Notes: generated from the sequence alone by a model not told the origin. A stretch of DNA of 64,000 nucleotides from Eutreptiella sp. 'Long Island Sound 2002' (GCA_964036045.1 OZ038383.1:11548430-11612429), one strand, 5' to 3'. Shown: positions 43,874-56,565, numbered from the stretch's first letter. Program-made: numbers and translations.

Positions 43874-44320
43874 TCATTTCCTACCCAAGGCGCCCTGCGC
43901 CTGTTTAGGGTCGGTTACCAACCCAAGGCGACGAATTAACATGCCTGATTTGGTTACTGGTGGACGCGGGGCGCTCTCCGCGCGACCTGCTGTCGTTGCT
44001 CTGCGGATTTGCCATCCACACCAGTTTTCAAGCTGCTGCAGGGTCCAGATTTCCTGAAGACCTCTGCTGGGATCGTCGTCGTCGTCGCAGGAGCCCCTGG
44101 AGCTGATCTCAGGGCTGTCGTCGTCGCTGCTGTTGCCTTGGGGGCCAGTCTTGGCCCAGGCGTCCCTTCTTGCACTGTATTTCCACCAGTGCAATACCTT
44201 AGGCTGCAGTCTGTTGCGCTGCAGGAGTTGTCGAAACCCAGGCAGCAGGGCAGGACCTCGACGTTGTGGGTGCTCATCGACAGGTCCACCAGTGAACCAC
44301 GCGGACAGCGGCAAGACCAT
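43874..44320 (-). CDS. Array ORF a (148 aa), unknown
   Basis: Minus-strand frame MVLPLSAWFTGGPVDEHPQR… with an acidic cluster (NSSDDDSPE, SCDDDDDP) and WCGWQIRR near the C-terminus, repeated at 45,872-46,318. Short repeats of the form tagggtc-N8-cccaaggcg surround its 3' end. Together with ORF b it may be exons or decayed parts of one protein. No family recognised. Confidence 0.3.
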   Translation of the reverse strand: MVLPLSAWFTGGPVDEHPQRRGPALLPGFRQLLQRNRLQPKVLHWWKYSARRDAWAKTGPQGNSSDDDSPEISSRGSCDDDDDPSRGLQEIWTLQQLENWCGWQIRRATTAGRAESAPRPPVTKSGMLIRRLGLVTDPKQAQGALGRK

Positions 44321-47255
44321 TTTGAAGCGTTTTCGGCGGGGGTGATGTCCGTGCGTCCACAGAAAATTGAAAATCCTTCAACCCATCACCCCAACCTCTC
44401 CAAGTACTACATGAAGTCTCTTCAAAACTTCCATTCGATTGGAGTTGCGTAAATGGCCTTGGAATCATTGCTCACCCCACGGGGAGCGTCCGTGGACACA
44501 ATCTGGCGTCTATGGACAAAGAGAAGGTATATGTAACAAAATAAATGCGTTGACATGTAAAATGTATTAGTATCACCTCTAAACTATAAAATAGCTTAGA
44601 AAAAAGGACGAAACGATGGTGGCGGCGTCGCCGCGATCAGAAAAACTGACGGCTACGAGTCGTCGCCATCAGGATCTCCACTGAGATCCTGCCCAAACTG
44701 GGCCAAACAGTGGTTTCTGGGCGAAAAACAGTGAAATATGGTGATTTTTGAGTCAAAAACACTCATTTCGCGTGTCTGCCCCCAACGCGTCGTGTAGCCG
44801 ACACGACGCGTCTCTTTCCCGATTCATATTATATATGAAGAGGGCCACTGTTGGGCCACGCCTTGGGTGCCTGGCTAATTCCTGCGATCGCCTCAGGATT
44901 TTCTGGAAAAATCTTTTACGTGACCAGTTTCGTCAAAAATTGACCCTCGCGGAACGCCGCAAAAATGGTCACGGCTTATTTCTATAATTCTGAAAATGAT
45001 AAATCAATAATAAAATTGATTAAAATCTTCGTAAATCGAGAAATAGAGCTTCGATCTGGGGCTGCGACGCGCAGGCGACGAAGGTCGGCGCCAGCCAAAA
45101 AATGATGAAAAATGACGATTTCTGGGGTATTTTACAAGAATTCCCCAAGAAATCAGTGAGATCTCAATGGGAGATGCTGAAATGCAGCATCCCCAAGCGC
45201 CACTATCACTGTGGCGCCGGCGGGTAGGGTGGAGGCCACCCTACCGCTTCACCCCCCTCCTTAGAAGGCTTGCCTACATCCAAAGGAAGGCAAGTCCAAG
45301 AGGGGTGCTTGGGTCTTGGTGACCCATGTGGCAAAAACATGGGTTTTTAGGGCCTTTTTATATTAAAATTCATAGGGCAAATGCCCCCCAGGCGACAGCA
45401 ATGGTCCCTGGCACTCCCTGTGGCCTGTAGTTACATGAACAGAGGCGCTGCAGCCTCTCTGGACCTGCCTGGAGGTGCTGAAATATGCAATTTGGCCCTT
45501 TTTCTCCATGGGCATGGAAACATAATAATTCAAGAAATTCAAATAAAAAAAGTTTATTTAGGGTCTTTTCCAAACCCAAGGCGACCAATTCCTCGCGCCT
45601 GCAACCTCTTCCAGGTTGTGGTGGTTCGCAGATGGCGTCGTCGTCGCTTTGGTTGTCGCCCAGAGGAAGAGATAGACTTGGGGGCTCCATAGGGTCCATG
45701 GGGAGACCAAGGTGATACCTATTGTAGGAGTCAAGGAATTCCTCCTTCATCATGTTGATGCCCTGGACCTTAGCTCGTGCAGATGTCGACGTCGTCGACA
45801 ATTCTCTTGCTGTCTGGGCGTCGTCGCCGTCCGCAGGCCCTCACACCGCCTGCTTTTAGGGTCATGTAGGGTCATTTCCTACGCAAGGCGCCCTGCGCCT
45901 GTTTAGGGTCGGTTACCAACCCAAGGCGACAAATTAACATGCCTGATTTGGTTACTGGTGGACGCGGGGCGCTCTCCGCGCGACCTGCTGTCGTTGCTCT
46001 GCGGATTTGCCATCCACACCAGTTTTCAAGCTGCTGCAGGGTCCAGATTTCCTGAAGACCTCTGCTGGGATCGTCGTCGTCGTCGCAGGAGCCCCTGGAG
46101 CTGATCTCAGGGCTGTCGTCGTCGCTGCTGTTGCCTTGGGGGCCAGTCTTGGCCCAGGCGTCCCTTCTTGCACTGTATTTCCACCAGTGCAATACCTTAG
46201 GCTGCAGTCTGTTGCGCTGCAGGAGTTGTCGAAACCCAGGCAGCAGGGCAGGACCTCGACGTTGTGGGTGCTCATCGACAGGTCCACCAGTGAACCACGC
46301 GGACAGCGGCAAGACCATTTTGAAGCGTTTTCGGCGGGGGTGATGTCCGTGCGTCCACAGAAAATTGAAAATCCTTCAACCCGTCACCCCAACCTCTCCA
46401 AGTACTACATGAAGTCTCTTCCAAACTTCGATTCGATTGGAGTTGCGTAAATGGCCTTGGAATCATTGCTCACCCCACGGGGAGTGTCCGCGGACACAAT
46501 CTGGCGTCTTTGGACAAAGAGAAGGTATATGTAACAAAATAAATGCGTTGACATGTAAAATGTATTAGTATCACCTCTAAACTATAAAATAGCTTAGAAA
46601 AAAGGACGAAACGATGGTGGCGGCGTCGCCGCCATCAGAAGAACTGACGGCTACGAGTCGTCGCCATCAGGATCTCCACTGAGATCCTGCCCAAACTGGG
46701 CTAAACAGTGGTTTCTGGGCAAAAAACAGTGAAATATGGTGATTTTTGAGTCAAAAACACTCATTTTGCGTGTCTCCCCCCAACGCGTCGTGTAGCCGAC
46801 ACGACGCGTCTCTTTCCCGATTCATATTTTAGATGAAGAGGGCCACTGTTGGGCCACGCCTTGGGTGCCTGGCTGATTCCTGGGATCGCCTCAGGACTTT
46901 CTGGAAAAATCTTTTACGTGAACAATTTCGTCAAAAATTGACCCTCGCGGAACGCCGCAAAAATGGTCACGGCTCATTTCTATAATTCTGAAAACCATAA
47001 ATCAATAATAAAATTGATTAAAATCTTCGTAAATCGAGAAATAGAGCCTCGATCTGAGGCTGCGACGCGCAGGCGACGAAGGTCGGCGCCAGCCCAAAAA
47101 ATGACGAAAAATGACAATTTCTGGGGTATTTTACAAGAATTCCCCAAGAAATCAGTGAGATCTCAATGGGAGATGCTGAAATTCAGCATCCCCAAGCACC
47201 ACTATCACTGTGGCGCCAGCGGGTAGGGTGGAGGCCACCCTACCGCTTCACTCCT

Positions 47256-48289
47256 TCCCTCCAAGCCCTGACAGGGAAACGCGTAGTGCCGTCCCTGTTA
47301 GGCCACAGCTGCTTAGTAGCGCTGTGTTCTCTTGTCCTTTCACAGGAGGGTCAGTAGGGCCCGAGACCTCTTTGACATGAACGCCCAGTAGTGCGTGTAG
47401 GTGCTGGGGTCAGCAGGCCTGGCAGGTGATGAGTGCAAGTGCTGAGTCCTCACCCTGCCTTCGAAGGCCGGTGCTGGCGTTAGTGAGTGTAGTGTAGTGG
47501 TGTCTCCTGTCCGGCGTGCTTTTCCACCTGGGCAGGGGAGTGCGTTAGCTTTTGGTCGTTAGAAAAATGGGCGTTTTGTATGCCCTTAGCACACTTGGCC
47601 ACCCCTCCCCTCTAGTAGGTAGGGCATTTGCCGTCTTCCCCCAAGGATAGGCGCCAGCACAGAGACTGGGCGCCATAGGAGTGGTAATAGTACCTGATCA
47701 GGACCTTTGGTCCGACGTCAGCGAAGCCCGGTCTCCGGGAGCCACGACGGGGAGGGAAGTGAGACACATAGAGACGTACGTAGCACACTTAGGGGTATGG
47801 TAAAGCCTGTAAGAAAGGGTAGAACGCCATGCATCTGGACCATTCAGGGGTCCTAACTGTGGGCACGCTTGTCCCCAAACAGGGTGGACACACCTTGCTT
47901 CATAACACCTTGCTTGTCATTCCCCCCTGGTGTAGTAAGCCACCGTTATTCGTTGGCTCCCCAAGGTCATTACATCAGGGAAGTTCCCATGCAACAAATG
48001 GTCTACAAGGCACACACTTGCTGGGTGGCTGCAAACCTGATAAGCGGCCATCTGGCTCACGCTGGTAACCATAGGCATGGGACTGCAGGGCACAACCAGG
48101 GCAGGCACAGTGCTCCGCAAGCAGCGGATGTGTAGGTGTTTGGACCGCCGAACCCCATTGAGGATGGGAGGTAGTACATTCACCGTAACTGGAGCTCTAC
48201 AGGAGTTCTGAGCCTGTCTTGGCACACACTGAGTAGGTCCAGCTGTTCTGCACAAGTGTGCTCACCGCCCCTGGAAGGTTGGGAGACAG
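47256..48289 (-). other. Proximal 3' non-coding region of element 2
   Basis: Minus-strand counterpart of 32,396-33,449 in element 1, for example cttcgaaggc…gtgctggcgttagtgagtg at about 47,460-47,490. It has no conserved open frame. The tandem array interrupts it at 47,249-47,255. Confidence 0.75.
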
Positions 48290-49800
48290 TCAGTGGACTG
48301 ACACAGTGAAATTAGTTTTTCTTTTTACGCTCGGATAGAGTCTCAGCAGGGTTAGTAACTGTCCCGTGTTGTTCTCAACGAGGTAGGAGCGGAAGATGGG
48401 GTTGATATTCCCATCTGGTTGTATAAAGGCGGACATGGGTTCCCAGGTCGCCTCAGATAGCCCATAGCCATCCCACATGGTAAGGAATTTCCAGCCCTGT
48501 TTATACTCGTGGCGAGCAAGACCTGCAACCACGTAGTAGCCATCGACTGCCATCTCATCGGCAGTCATCTCTTAGAGTTCGTCTGCCTCCTCTGGGCTGG
48601 CAGCTTTCTCTAGGTCGATACGCTCAACCTCACTGTTGCTGAGGCGTCACTCATCCCAGGACGAATCGTCAGGGGAGTTATAGTGCCTCAGCTGATTAGG
48701 CGCACAAAGCAGTTCACCACCTAGACATGGACTGCACCTGACATGGATCCTAGATCCATCTATCCTGATGACACGATGGGGCCCAAAATAAGGGTCCTGT
48801 AGACAGTTACGGGGCCAGGAGGGTAGACCTGAATGCTGCACCAAAAGAAGGTCACCTACCTTGAAACTGGCAGGCCGCCGTAGACGATTCCGTCGGCTCA
48901 GCTCACGGTCACGGATGTGTCTCAGGTTAGTCCCAGCCTGGTTAGCCATAGACTGTTTGTGTTCCAGCCAATCCCGAACCGGGCTCTTGAAGTCCTCAGG
49001 AAAGGGGGTTTTGAAGAACCAAGCAGGTCGTCCTCCATGAAAAAGCTCATGGGGCGTCAAACCCGTAGAAGAGCTCCTCTGAGAGTTCATGGTCAGCACT
49101 GCCCAGGGCACTAGGCGTACCCAGTCTTTGGTACGTTACTGTTTCATCAGGACTCTCAGGTTCTGTTCCAGCACACGGTTTTGTCTCTCACAAAGAGGGT
49201 TAGACGTGTGGGTATAGGGTACACCTGTGGTTACCTCAACGTTGAGGGCATTCAGCACTCGTTTGTACCATCCAGTGTCACTGCGGATGCGTACATCCTC
49301 ATCAGAGTGCACCTGCTTAGGTGCTCCATAGGGTTCAAACCATTGTTCGACCAACATTTTCACAGTCTGCTCACCTGTGATTTTCTTATTGCAAGGGAAC
49401 ACACGGGTGAAGCGAGACAGGCCACAGGTGACCACTAGGCAACTATCATAGCCGCCGAAGCGAGGTAAGCCGTGGATGAAATCCACATAGAGAAGAGAGT
49501 TAGTACAATAGGGTATGGGTAAGCTGAAAATCAGTCCCCTATCCCTACTGTCGCTCTGCTTGCTGGCATGACAGCCACAAGCATCCACAATAGTCTGCAT
49601 ACGAGACCTCAATTCAGTCAGGGTTAGACTAGAGTAGAAACACTCACTGTCCACTGAGCGATTAGCGCCAGTGTGACCTGAGCTGAGATGGGCCCACTGT
49701 AGGCACCCATCAAGTCGGGCCTCAGGCACAACAATACGGTCCTCGTAGAAGAGATACTGGTTGTTTTTATACCACTGGTGCCCGTCAATGACACGGGGTT
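48290..49800 (-). pseudogene. Integrase and chromodomain of element 2
   Basis: Mirror of the element 1 region. The integrase D,D,E motifs lie in the frame 50,740-49,136 (YVDFIHG, HSDEDV, CERQNR). A stop after LMKQ at 49,136-49,138 follows, then PWAVLTMNSQRSS in 49,111-48,647. TGA replaces a Trp codon near 48,647. The chromodomain (YYVVAGLARHEYKQGW, TWEPMSAF) is intact in 48,568-48,290. Confidence 0.85.
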
Positions 49801-52800
49801 CCAGACCAGTGCTGAGGGTCTGGAGAATTTCTTTATACTCTGACTGATAGTCAGTTAGGCTCCAACCCTCGAGGATTTCAGTTTTGCGCATGGACAGGTC
49901 AAGCTGGACATCCATACGCTGGAAAGCCTCTTTGGCGAGCGCCTCAGAGCTCTCACCAATGAGTGCATGGAAGTTATTGCGCGATATATAGTCAGACAGT
50001 TCATTTTTTATACCAGGGATATGATGGACTGTCAGCCTGAACTGGCTCAGGTAAGTCCACCACCGCTTTAGTTTTGCTTTCTCCGGTGGTGGGCCCTTCT
50101 GAAAAGACTTCACCGGTTCCTGGTCACAGAGCCAGACAATAGGATTAGATCCCAATAGTCGGGACTGTGATGAGAGCACCAACATACCGGCCAAGAGTTC
50201 CTGGTTGTAGGTGCTGTAATTGGAACGCCCTTGGTTCCATTTCCAGTTGCAGTGTCCCAGTGGCACCAGCCGCCACTCACTGGTAGGATAGTCATGTTTC
50301 AAGGAGCCACCACGGTTCAGTCCGCTAGTACGATAATGGCAGTCGGTCGCTTCCGCTGGGTTAAGCTCCTGCCATTGGTAGATCGTTCCACCCCCCCCTA
50401 CATCACTGGCATCAGTGATCAGGACTATCTCGCCCTTAGGGTGGGGTACTCCCAGGCAGTTGGAGGAGGCAATTTTCTTCTTCAACTCTTGGAAACACTC
50501 CTCCTCTCTGGCGGTCCACCTCCAGGGAGTAGTTTTCTTGATTAGGTCAGTGAGAGGGGCAGGAGAGTAGGTAAAGTTGTGGATGTGGCGCCTATAGAAG
50601 TTACAGGCGCCCACAAAACTCCTCACGTCGTGTAGACCCTTCTTAGGGTCATCGTGAATCTGCATGTCCTGCAGGGGCTGCATCTTAGACGCGGCTGGTT
50701 TCCACCAGCCATACCCCACGTCGAAACCCAAATACTCCATCTCCTCTTTAATGAACTCGCATTCCTCCAGTTTGATTCAGGGATGGCTTTCCTGATAAAC
50801 AATGAAAAATTCACAGAGGAGAAGGGCATGGTCCTCTTGGGTATTGGTAACCAAACTCACGTTGTTGATGTGGGCCTCCATTTCTGCACCTCGAGAAATC
50901 AACTCCTGTACTAGAGGTCTGCGCCTCAGTATGTACAAAATTTTGTTCATTAGCTCCTGGAAGAGTGCTGGTGCATTAGCCACCCCAAAAGGCATGACCT
51001 TCCATTTAAACACACGACCCTTAGGGGTTATAAAAGCCAGCAGTTCCAGAGCTGCGGCGGTTAGGTCTACCTGCCAGAAACCACTGCGTTTGTCCATTTT
51101 GGTCTTGTACCGGCATTTGGCAATAAGGTCCAGGGGATTTTCCATGTTAGGAATACTCCCTGAGTGGTTTTGGGTTTTCTTGTTGACCTCACCATTGTCA
51201 ACAACCAATCGTAGGGCAGTCGATCCTGGTTTAGCAACCAGGAAACAGGGACTGCAGTGATGGGCCTAGTCGCCCTTCTTATATTCTTCCACGAGGCCAG
51301 CATCAATACATTCCTGGATCTGGCGCTCGATTTCTTCAACCTGTTCCTGAGGAGCGGGGTAGGGACGACGCCTCACTCGCGTCTTCTCAAATTCATGTTT
51401 CAGTTTCAGGTCCATCTGGACCAGTTTTTTACAGCAAAGGGGAGGCGGCAGGGCGCCGAACACCTCCTCATAGGTTAGGAGCAGTTTCTTCAGTCGGGGG
51501 TCAAGTTTAAGACTCTCGATTTTCTGCAGGAAATCCTCCTCAGCATGGATATTGCTCTTTCCATGCTCTTTCTTTTTCTGCCGATCAGCAGTTTTGGCAG
51601 GTATTGAACCATCGTCCCACTCAGGGGGACATTGCTGCCCATAGTGCAGAGAATACACTAGGGGTATCTCAGGGTCAGGCAGCGTGTAGGAATGATCGTC
51701 CTCCCTCAGACCAGATGGAGGATTTCAAGGTTTGTCTGAGGTATTGTAGCCGCTCTTGGCGCTCAATACCTTTGGCCTTCAGGTACAACAGCCGTCGGAG
51801 TTCCCGAGTGTCATGCTCAGAAAGTGGCATGTTATTAGAAGCAGGTCGCGCTGGAGCATCAGGACTCTGGGCCACGGGTTCACCTGAGTGCATATGCTGC
51901 ATGTGCAGCACCGGTTTCCCAACAGGAGAAGTTGGTTCTGAGGTTGACTCTAGATCTACCTCCTCCAGCAACAGCTGGGCCAGGAAGGCACTGTGTTTTA
52001 GTTCAACACAGCTGGGATCAACAGGAGGGATAGTGCTGGTGATCTCAGACAGTTGGTCGTCAGCATCCTCCTTCACAGCTGCAGGTTCCAAAAAGCCATC
52101 AGGAGATTCACACCCTGTAAGTGTGGCAGATAGGTGCTCAGGAGATCGTTTTTTGAGATCGGAAAGGGTCAGGCCACGATTTTCGGCCATGACTTCTTTC
52201 AGTAGCACCTGATCCAGATCACACAGGGGTACAGGATTGAGGGGTCCATCGACAATGGATAAGAAACTGGCCCACTCAGGGGCCTGCATAGCTGTGTCTG
52301 AGTCCTCAGGCACGTAAATGGGACCCTCAGGGAGTTGCACTCTTCCCACGGTCATTCGGCCTAGCATACGGCGCCAATAAGCGTGTTCACCTGAGCAACC
52401 CCAGTCAGGGGTGCACATGACAATCCTTCCTCCCTCATAAGCAATTTAGGTTACAACCTTCGCGAGCAGGGAGAAGGGAGGGTTAGCATACGCTAGGCCC
52501 ATTGATTTCCAGAAGAAACGGAAAGTGTTGGTCAAATGTTTTGAGCAATACAACTGCACGATGTGCTGTTGTTGGCTCGCGAACAATTCCACCTGGATCT
52601 CATCCAGGTTTACCTGAAGGGCCCCAGTCCATTTTCAAGAACGTGACAGGCCAATTGGTAATTTTCAGTACGATAGTTAGTCTTGGCTGCGTAGCGCAGC
52701 AAAGACTCTTTTTGTCCTGACAGCTCCAAAGGTACGGAGAAGAGCCCACTGCCAAAGTCGCATAGCAAAGAATAGGGGCGCTGGAGAGACAGCATTTTTA

Positions 52801-53108
52801 CCTGGGGGTTTCTTCGCAGGAAGTCGGTACCAATGACGATGTCAAAGGCGTCAGTGTCCAACACTCTGCAGTGTTGGGTCACAGTTTCGTCACCAAGACA
52901 AATAGTTACATCGACTCCCCCCCAGGAATGGATGGTACGCCCATCCCCTACTCTTATGGCCACTGTCTTAGTTTTCTTGAAAGTCTTTAGCAGGCGCCGG
53001 GCCACTATAGAAAGTGTTGCGCCGGTGTCAAGCACTGCTCAAAAACCTTGATCCCCTGATTTTCACGAGGATCCAGAAAACCAAGTCCTCCTCTTCGGAG
53101 TCGCCCCC
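49801..53108 (-). pseudogene. pol of element 2: protease, methyltransferase-like module, RT, RNase H
   Basis: The protease frame 53,035-52,610 keeps LDTGATLSIV and FDIVIGTDF. The methyltransferase-like module (about 52,640-52,260) keeps the better motif LAYANPPFSLL, but has a TAA at about 52,447 and a frameshift. RT pieces lie in 51,658-51,266 and 51,208-50,777 (LVVDNGEVNKK, MPFGVANAPALFQ). The catalytic position reads HINN at about 50,860-50,872, so both acidic residues are lost. RNase H (ITDASD, QELLAG, CDQEP) lies in 50,740-49,136. Multiple frameshifts make it inactive. Confidence 0.85.
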
Positions 53109-54385
53109 CTACTCCTCAGCAGGGAATTTGACATCCACCCCCGCAGCCATGAGGGACTTGGCCATCCAGGCCAGTCGCCTCTTGTTGGAGTTATTCCCCT
53201 GAGGGGAGGCGTTATCCCCCTGTGGGCGCTTCTTGGGGTCCCCCTCGGCAGGAGAGGGAGCAGTAGCGGGTGCTGATGAGCACCTCTGGGGGTTGGGGGT
53301 TCCATCCTTGCCACCCCCCTTACCACCTCCTTTACCACCTCTATCCCCATTCTGGGCAGTTTTAGTGGGTGTTTCGGTCTTCTAGCGTTCAGCCTCCTGC
53401 CGCTTGTGTTTGTCACTTTCTCGTTTCTTTATGTGACACTCGTCCTCGTAGTGACGACGTTTGCCACAATAAGCACAGGTGATGGTACATCTGAAGTGGT
53501 CCTGATGGGTCACAGTTTTCCCATCTTTGGTGTGCTGCTGTCGTTTCATCTGCAGCATACAACCACTGCGGTGGTCGCAGTCAGGGGCATGACAAGGTCC
53601 CCCCTTGTCATTGACAGGCTTACAGTAGAACAGAGGGGGTGTACCTGCATCAAGTTTAACCACATTCATGGCACGCAGGTTACCCCTTCCTTTACCACCT
53701 CACTGGTTGGCGTTAGTGGGATTTTTAGGCCCTTTCCCTTCGCCACGTTCGGGGGTAGGGGTACCACCTCGACCCAGGTGTTTCTTGAGAAATTTGTCCA
53801 TGTGGGAGTCATTCTCCCTCGCCAGGGCTAGCTCGATCAGCAGGTCCACCAGTTCGTCGTACGTGTGGGTCCGACTCTTCCTCTCAGAGGTAGTGCGACA
53901 ATCGTCCCACGTACCTGAAGGGATCTTACTCATGAGCCACAGGTGGGGCTCTGTGGCTCCATAGGAACCCACGTTCATCCGTGAAAACAGATACTCTAGG
54001 TCGCACACGTATTCAGAGACTCGCGCAGCGGAAGGAAACTCAGGGAGCATAGGTAGCTCCTCTATCTGTGTGCGCACACTGAGGTCAGTCTCATAGAGCG
54101 GGAAAGTTTTCTCCAGTCTTCGGAGCACCTCGGCCCATGTTGAACAGGTTTTCACAATCTGCTTCGCCTGTTTTTGCAAAAACTTCTTTTTGCATGAGCG
54201 TTTCAACAGTGAACATTTAGTGGCCACATCCACAAGGGATTGGCCAGTCAGCAAAAGAAACTCAGCAAATTCTTCTGCCCATTCGGGCAGATTTTTCGGG
54301 TCGAACTCCGGCGATTCCAGCTGGATGTTCGCCTGGGCAATGGGTCTGCCACTCTTCCTACCTCCTGGGGTTAGGCCTGAAGGGG
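53109..54385 (-). pseudogene. gag C-terminus and nucleocapsid of element 2
   Basis: The capsid segment 54,254-53,700 ends in NQ followed by TGA (53,700-53,702), the same site as in element 1. Beyond it the frame continues with CHAPDCDHRSGC and an intact CCHC knuckle, CAYCGKRRHYEDEC (about 53,437-53,478). After a TAG at 53,382-53,384 comes a Lys/Gly-rich tail ending at TAG 53,109-53,111, also shared with element 1. The knuckle binds genomic RNA in active relatives. Confidence 0.8.
54223..54385 (-). repeat. 163-bp target-site duplication, left copy
   Basis: Matches 55,670-55,832 base for base by eye over gag codons from TGQSLVDVA back to LTPGG. The mismatch immediately outside (54,222 versus 55,669) sets one boundary. 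The G-run at 54,382-54,385 sets the other. Confidence 0.85.
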
Positions 54386-55669
54386 AGGGTTGGGTTGGGT
54401 TGGGTCAAGGCCTCGCCTGGTCGCCTACCCACGGTCCGCGCCGCCTTCCCTGACGGACCCGACTGGGCGGCCGTACCCGGGTGTTCGGTCACAAGGCCTG
54501 CCGGACTGTTGACCGCCCCCAGACCCCGCGGTGGCGCTCGCGGGCGGGAGATGCCGCCGTGCCTGTGTGTATGTGCCCTTGTGTGTCTGGGGGGGGGGGG
54601 GGGCTGTGGCACACCTGCTTGCTCCATTGTTGTTCGGCCGTGGCGCACATGGCACGGGGAAGTGTGTGCCTGGTGCTCCAGGCCCCGGCAGGGAGGCTGG
54701 AGAGCCTGACTCTGAGCCCGCCGGGGGAGATGTGGGCCTGGGCTCGCAACCTCCACGTCACAAGGACATACTACCCAACCACTCCACGACTGCCTATTGG
54801 CACGGGAAGGCGGTGGTACGTGGCACGACTGGGGTCAGACCCGCACTCCTTGACTGCCTTAGGCACAGGTGGTGCTGCCTCGCGGGCTGGGTCCGGCTCC
54901 CACGGCCGAGGGCGTACCCCGGGCAGATGGAGGGGCACCAGGGCGCAGAGTGTGCTTCCCTGCCCTGGGTGCCGCCAGTGCTGGCTGCACTGGCTGCGGC
55001 GCTACAGCCCGCGTAGACGAGGGGGCCCAGAGGGCACCACACCCGAATGGCCTCTCCTTTGAGGAAGGGGGGGGGGGCAGGGGTCGGCTGGTGGCTGTCT
55101 GGCCTCCAGGGGTCGCCCACAACTGCACTAGAGTGCACGGGGCTGTGCTGGCCTAGGCGTCTGTGATGAAGTTGGAGGGGCACGTGCACACCTGGAGGTT
55201 CCCTAGGCAGGCCGCTCAAGGGATACCCACAGCGGTCAAGCGGTGAGCCCTTCACAGCCTCCACTCTTTAGGCCCTGAGGGCGCCGACTCCGTGCACCCC
55301 TCCCGTCGGGGGCGCAGGCGGGGGGGGGGGGGTCAGGGTGGTGGATGGGTCTACCTGTTCACTTGTGTGGGAGGGGAGGACCACCTGCTGGGTTACCATG
55401 CGGGTCCCAGATCCCATCATACTCGTCGCTCGGCGTCCGCTCCCTGAGGGACCTCGATCACCATGTGACGGCCTGCAGTGAGGGTGCGAAGGCATGCTGG
55501 GGGGGGGGGGGCTGCTGGGCCTGCTTTCGGTCCGGCCCCATTTCTGTTGGGGGGGGGGGTGGGGGCAGCAAAAGGTCTGCTCCCCTGTTTCCTGGTCCCC
55601 AAGGGGAACCAGCCCACGGCCTGCACCCTCGCTTTGTGGTGGCTGAAATTTGGGCCGACAGAGCCTGAA
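54386..55669 (-). mobile_element. 1.3-kb GC-rich insertion with a 163-bp target duplication
   Basis: Two essentially identical 163-bp copies of gag flank it (54,223-54,385 and 55,670-55,832); element 1 has this gag stretch once. The left end reads agggttgggttgggttggg, a minus-strand (AACCC)n tail, so the element reads from 55,669 leftward. The interior is GC-rich with G-runs at about 54,590, 55,320, 55,500 and 55,550, and no recognisable protein. The tail and target duplication point to target-primed reverse transcription with an unusually long stagger. Confidence 0.75.
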
Positions 55670-56565
55670 GCCACATCCACAAGGGATTGGCCAGTCAGCA
55701 AAAGAAACTCAGCAAATTCTTCTGCCCATTCGGGCAGATTTTTCGGGTCGAACTCCGGCGATTCCAGCTGGATGTTCGCCTGGGCAATGGGTCTGCCACT
55801 CTTCCTACCTCCTGGGGTTAGGCCTGAAGGGGGGGGAGATACGCCGGCAAGGGGTGCCAGGGCTGACAGCGCTCTTTTCTCAGTCTCTGTCAGAGGCAGG
55901 TCTTGTAGGTCAGCGATAGGGACTGTCCTAGCGCGAGGATGAAAAGGGCTGGGGCAAGTGACCTTGGGTAGCAACCTGGACACCCTTGATCTTTTGAGAT
56001 CTTCAGCCAGCGTGCTCAGTCTGGGTGAGGGTGAGGCCAGTGCTGGCTGGGGTAAGGGTTCAGTGATACCGAGTTTAGCTTTGACAGCCTCAGAAAGGGC
56101 TGTCACATCAGGGTCTTCGGACCCAGACAGTAATTTGGCCAGTAGTTCGGCCGTACGATCCAGGGCCCCATAAGTTGGCTCTGGCAGATGGGGATCCTTC
56201 ACAGGGCTCCTGCTAGTGTTTGGCAGCTCTGGACGCCATACTGGCCTTCTCGGTTGCCTGGGTAGAGACACTGTGTCGGCCAGGTCCGTAGGTGGGCCGG
56301 AGTAAGGGTAGGAACCCATGTCTGTGTACGGTGGGGATCCCAAGGCGTTTAGTGGTTCCTCTCCATGTTCGCCTGTGACGGACTTGTAGTACTCCTCGTG
56401 GAGAATATATTCGTTGATTCTCCTTCTGAATTCGCCTTTTTCCTCAGGTCCTCCAGCTGGAGTAGCCGTTGAAGAAGAAGCAGGGCAAACAGATGGGGAG
56501 ATAGACGCAGCAACTCTTCGGCGGAGATGCTGCAGGCTGTCACCACGGGCCGCTAAGGCCTCCGT
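55670..56565 (-). pseudogene. gag N-terminal part of element 2
   Basis: Frame from about 56,565 (LTTEALAARGDSLQHL) through LHEEYYKSVTGEHGEEPLNA to the insertion at 55,669. It contains the uninterrupted equivalent of the 8.9-kb insertion site of element 1 (…PLNALGSPP, about 56,345). An in-frame TGA precedes it near 56,570, so the original start is not clear. The first 163 bp on the left are the right-hand TSD copy. Confidence 0.75.

Larger units (their letters stand above)
42326..47248. mobile_element. Head-to-tail array of a 1,998-bp unit inserted in element 2
   Basis: Copies: 42,325-44,322, 44,323-46,320 and a partial third, 46,321-47,250 (~930 bp), each offset by exactly 1,998 bp. Copies 1 and 2 are nearly identical; copy 3 is more diverged by eye. 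The whole array is bounded by cactcct at 42,319-42,325 and 47,249-47,255. The outer ends read GAAGCG…CGCTT(C), a 5-6 bp inverted repeat. Removing the array joins element 2 into gagggaaggagtgctcag, matching element 1 at about 33,446-33,462. So the array, or its founding unit, arrived by transposition with a 6-7 bp TSD. No transposase was recognised. Confidence 0.75.

Noticed and set aside
42326-47248. CRISPR or satellite array
   Set aside because: Units are 1,998 bp, not short repeats with unique spacers, and the array has a transposon-like TSD.
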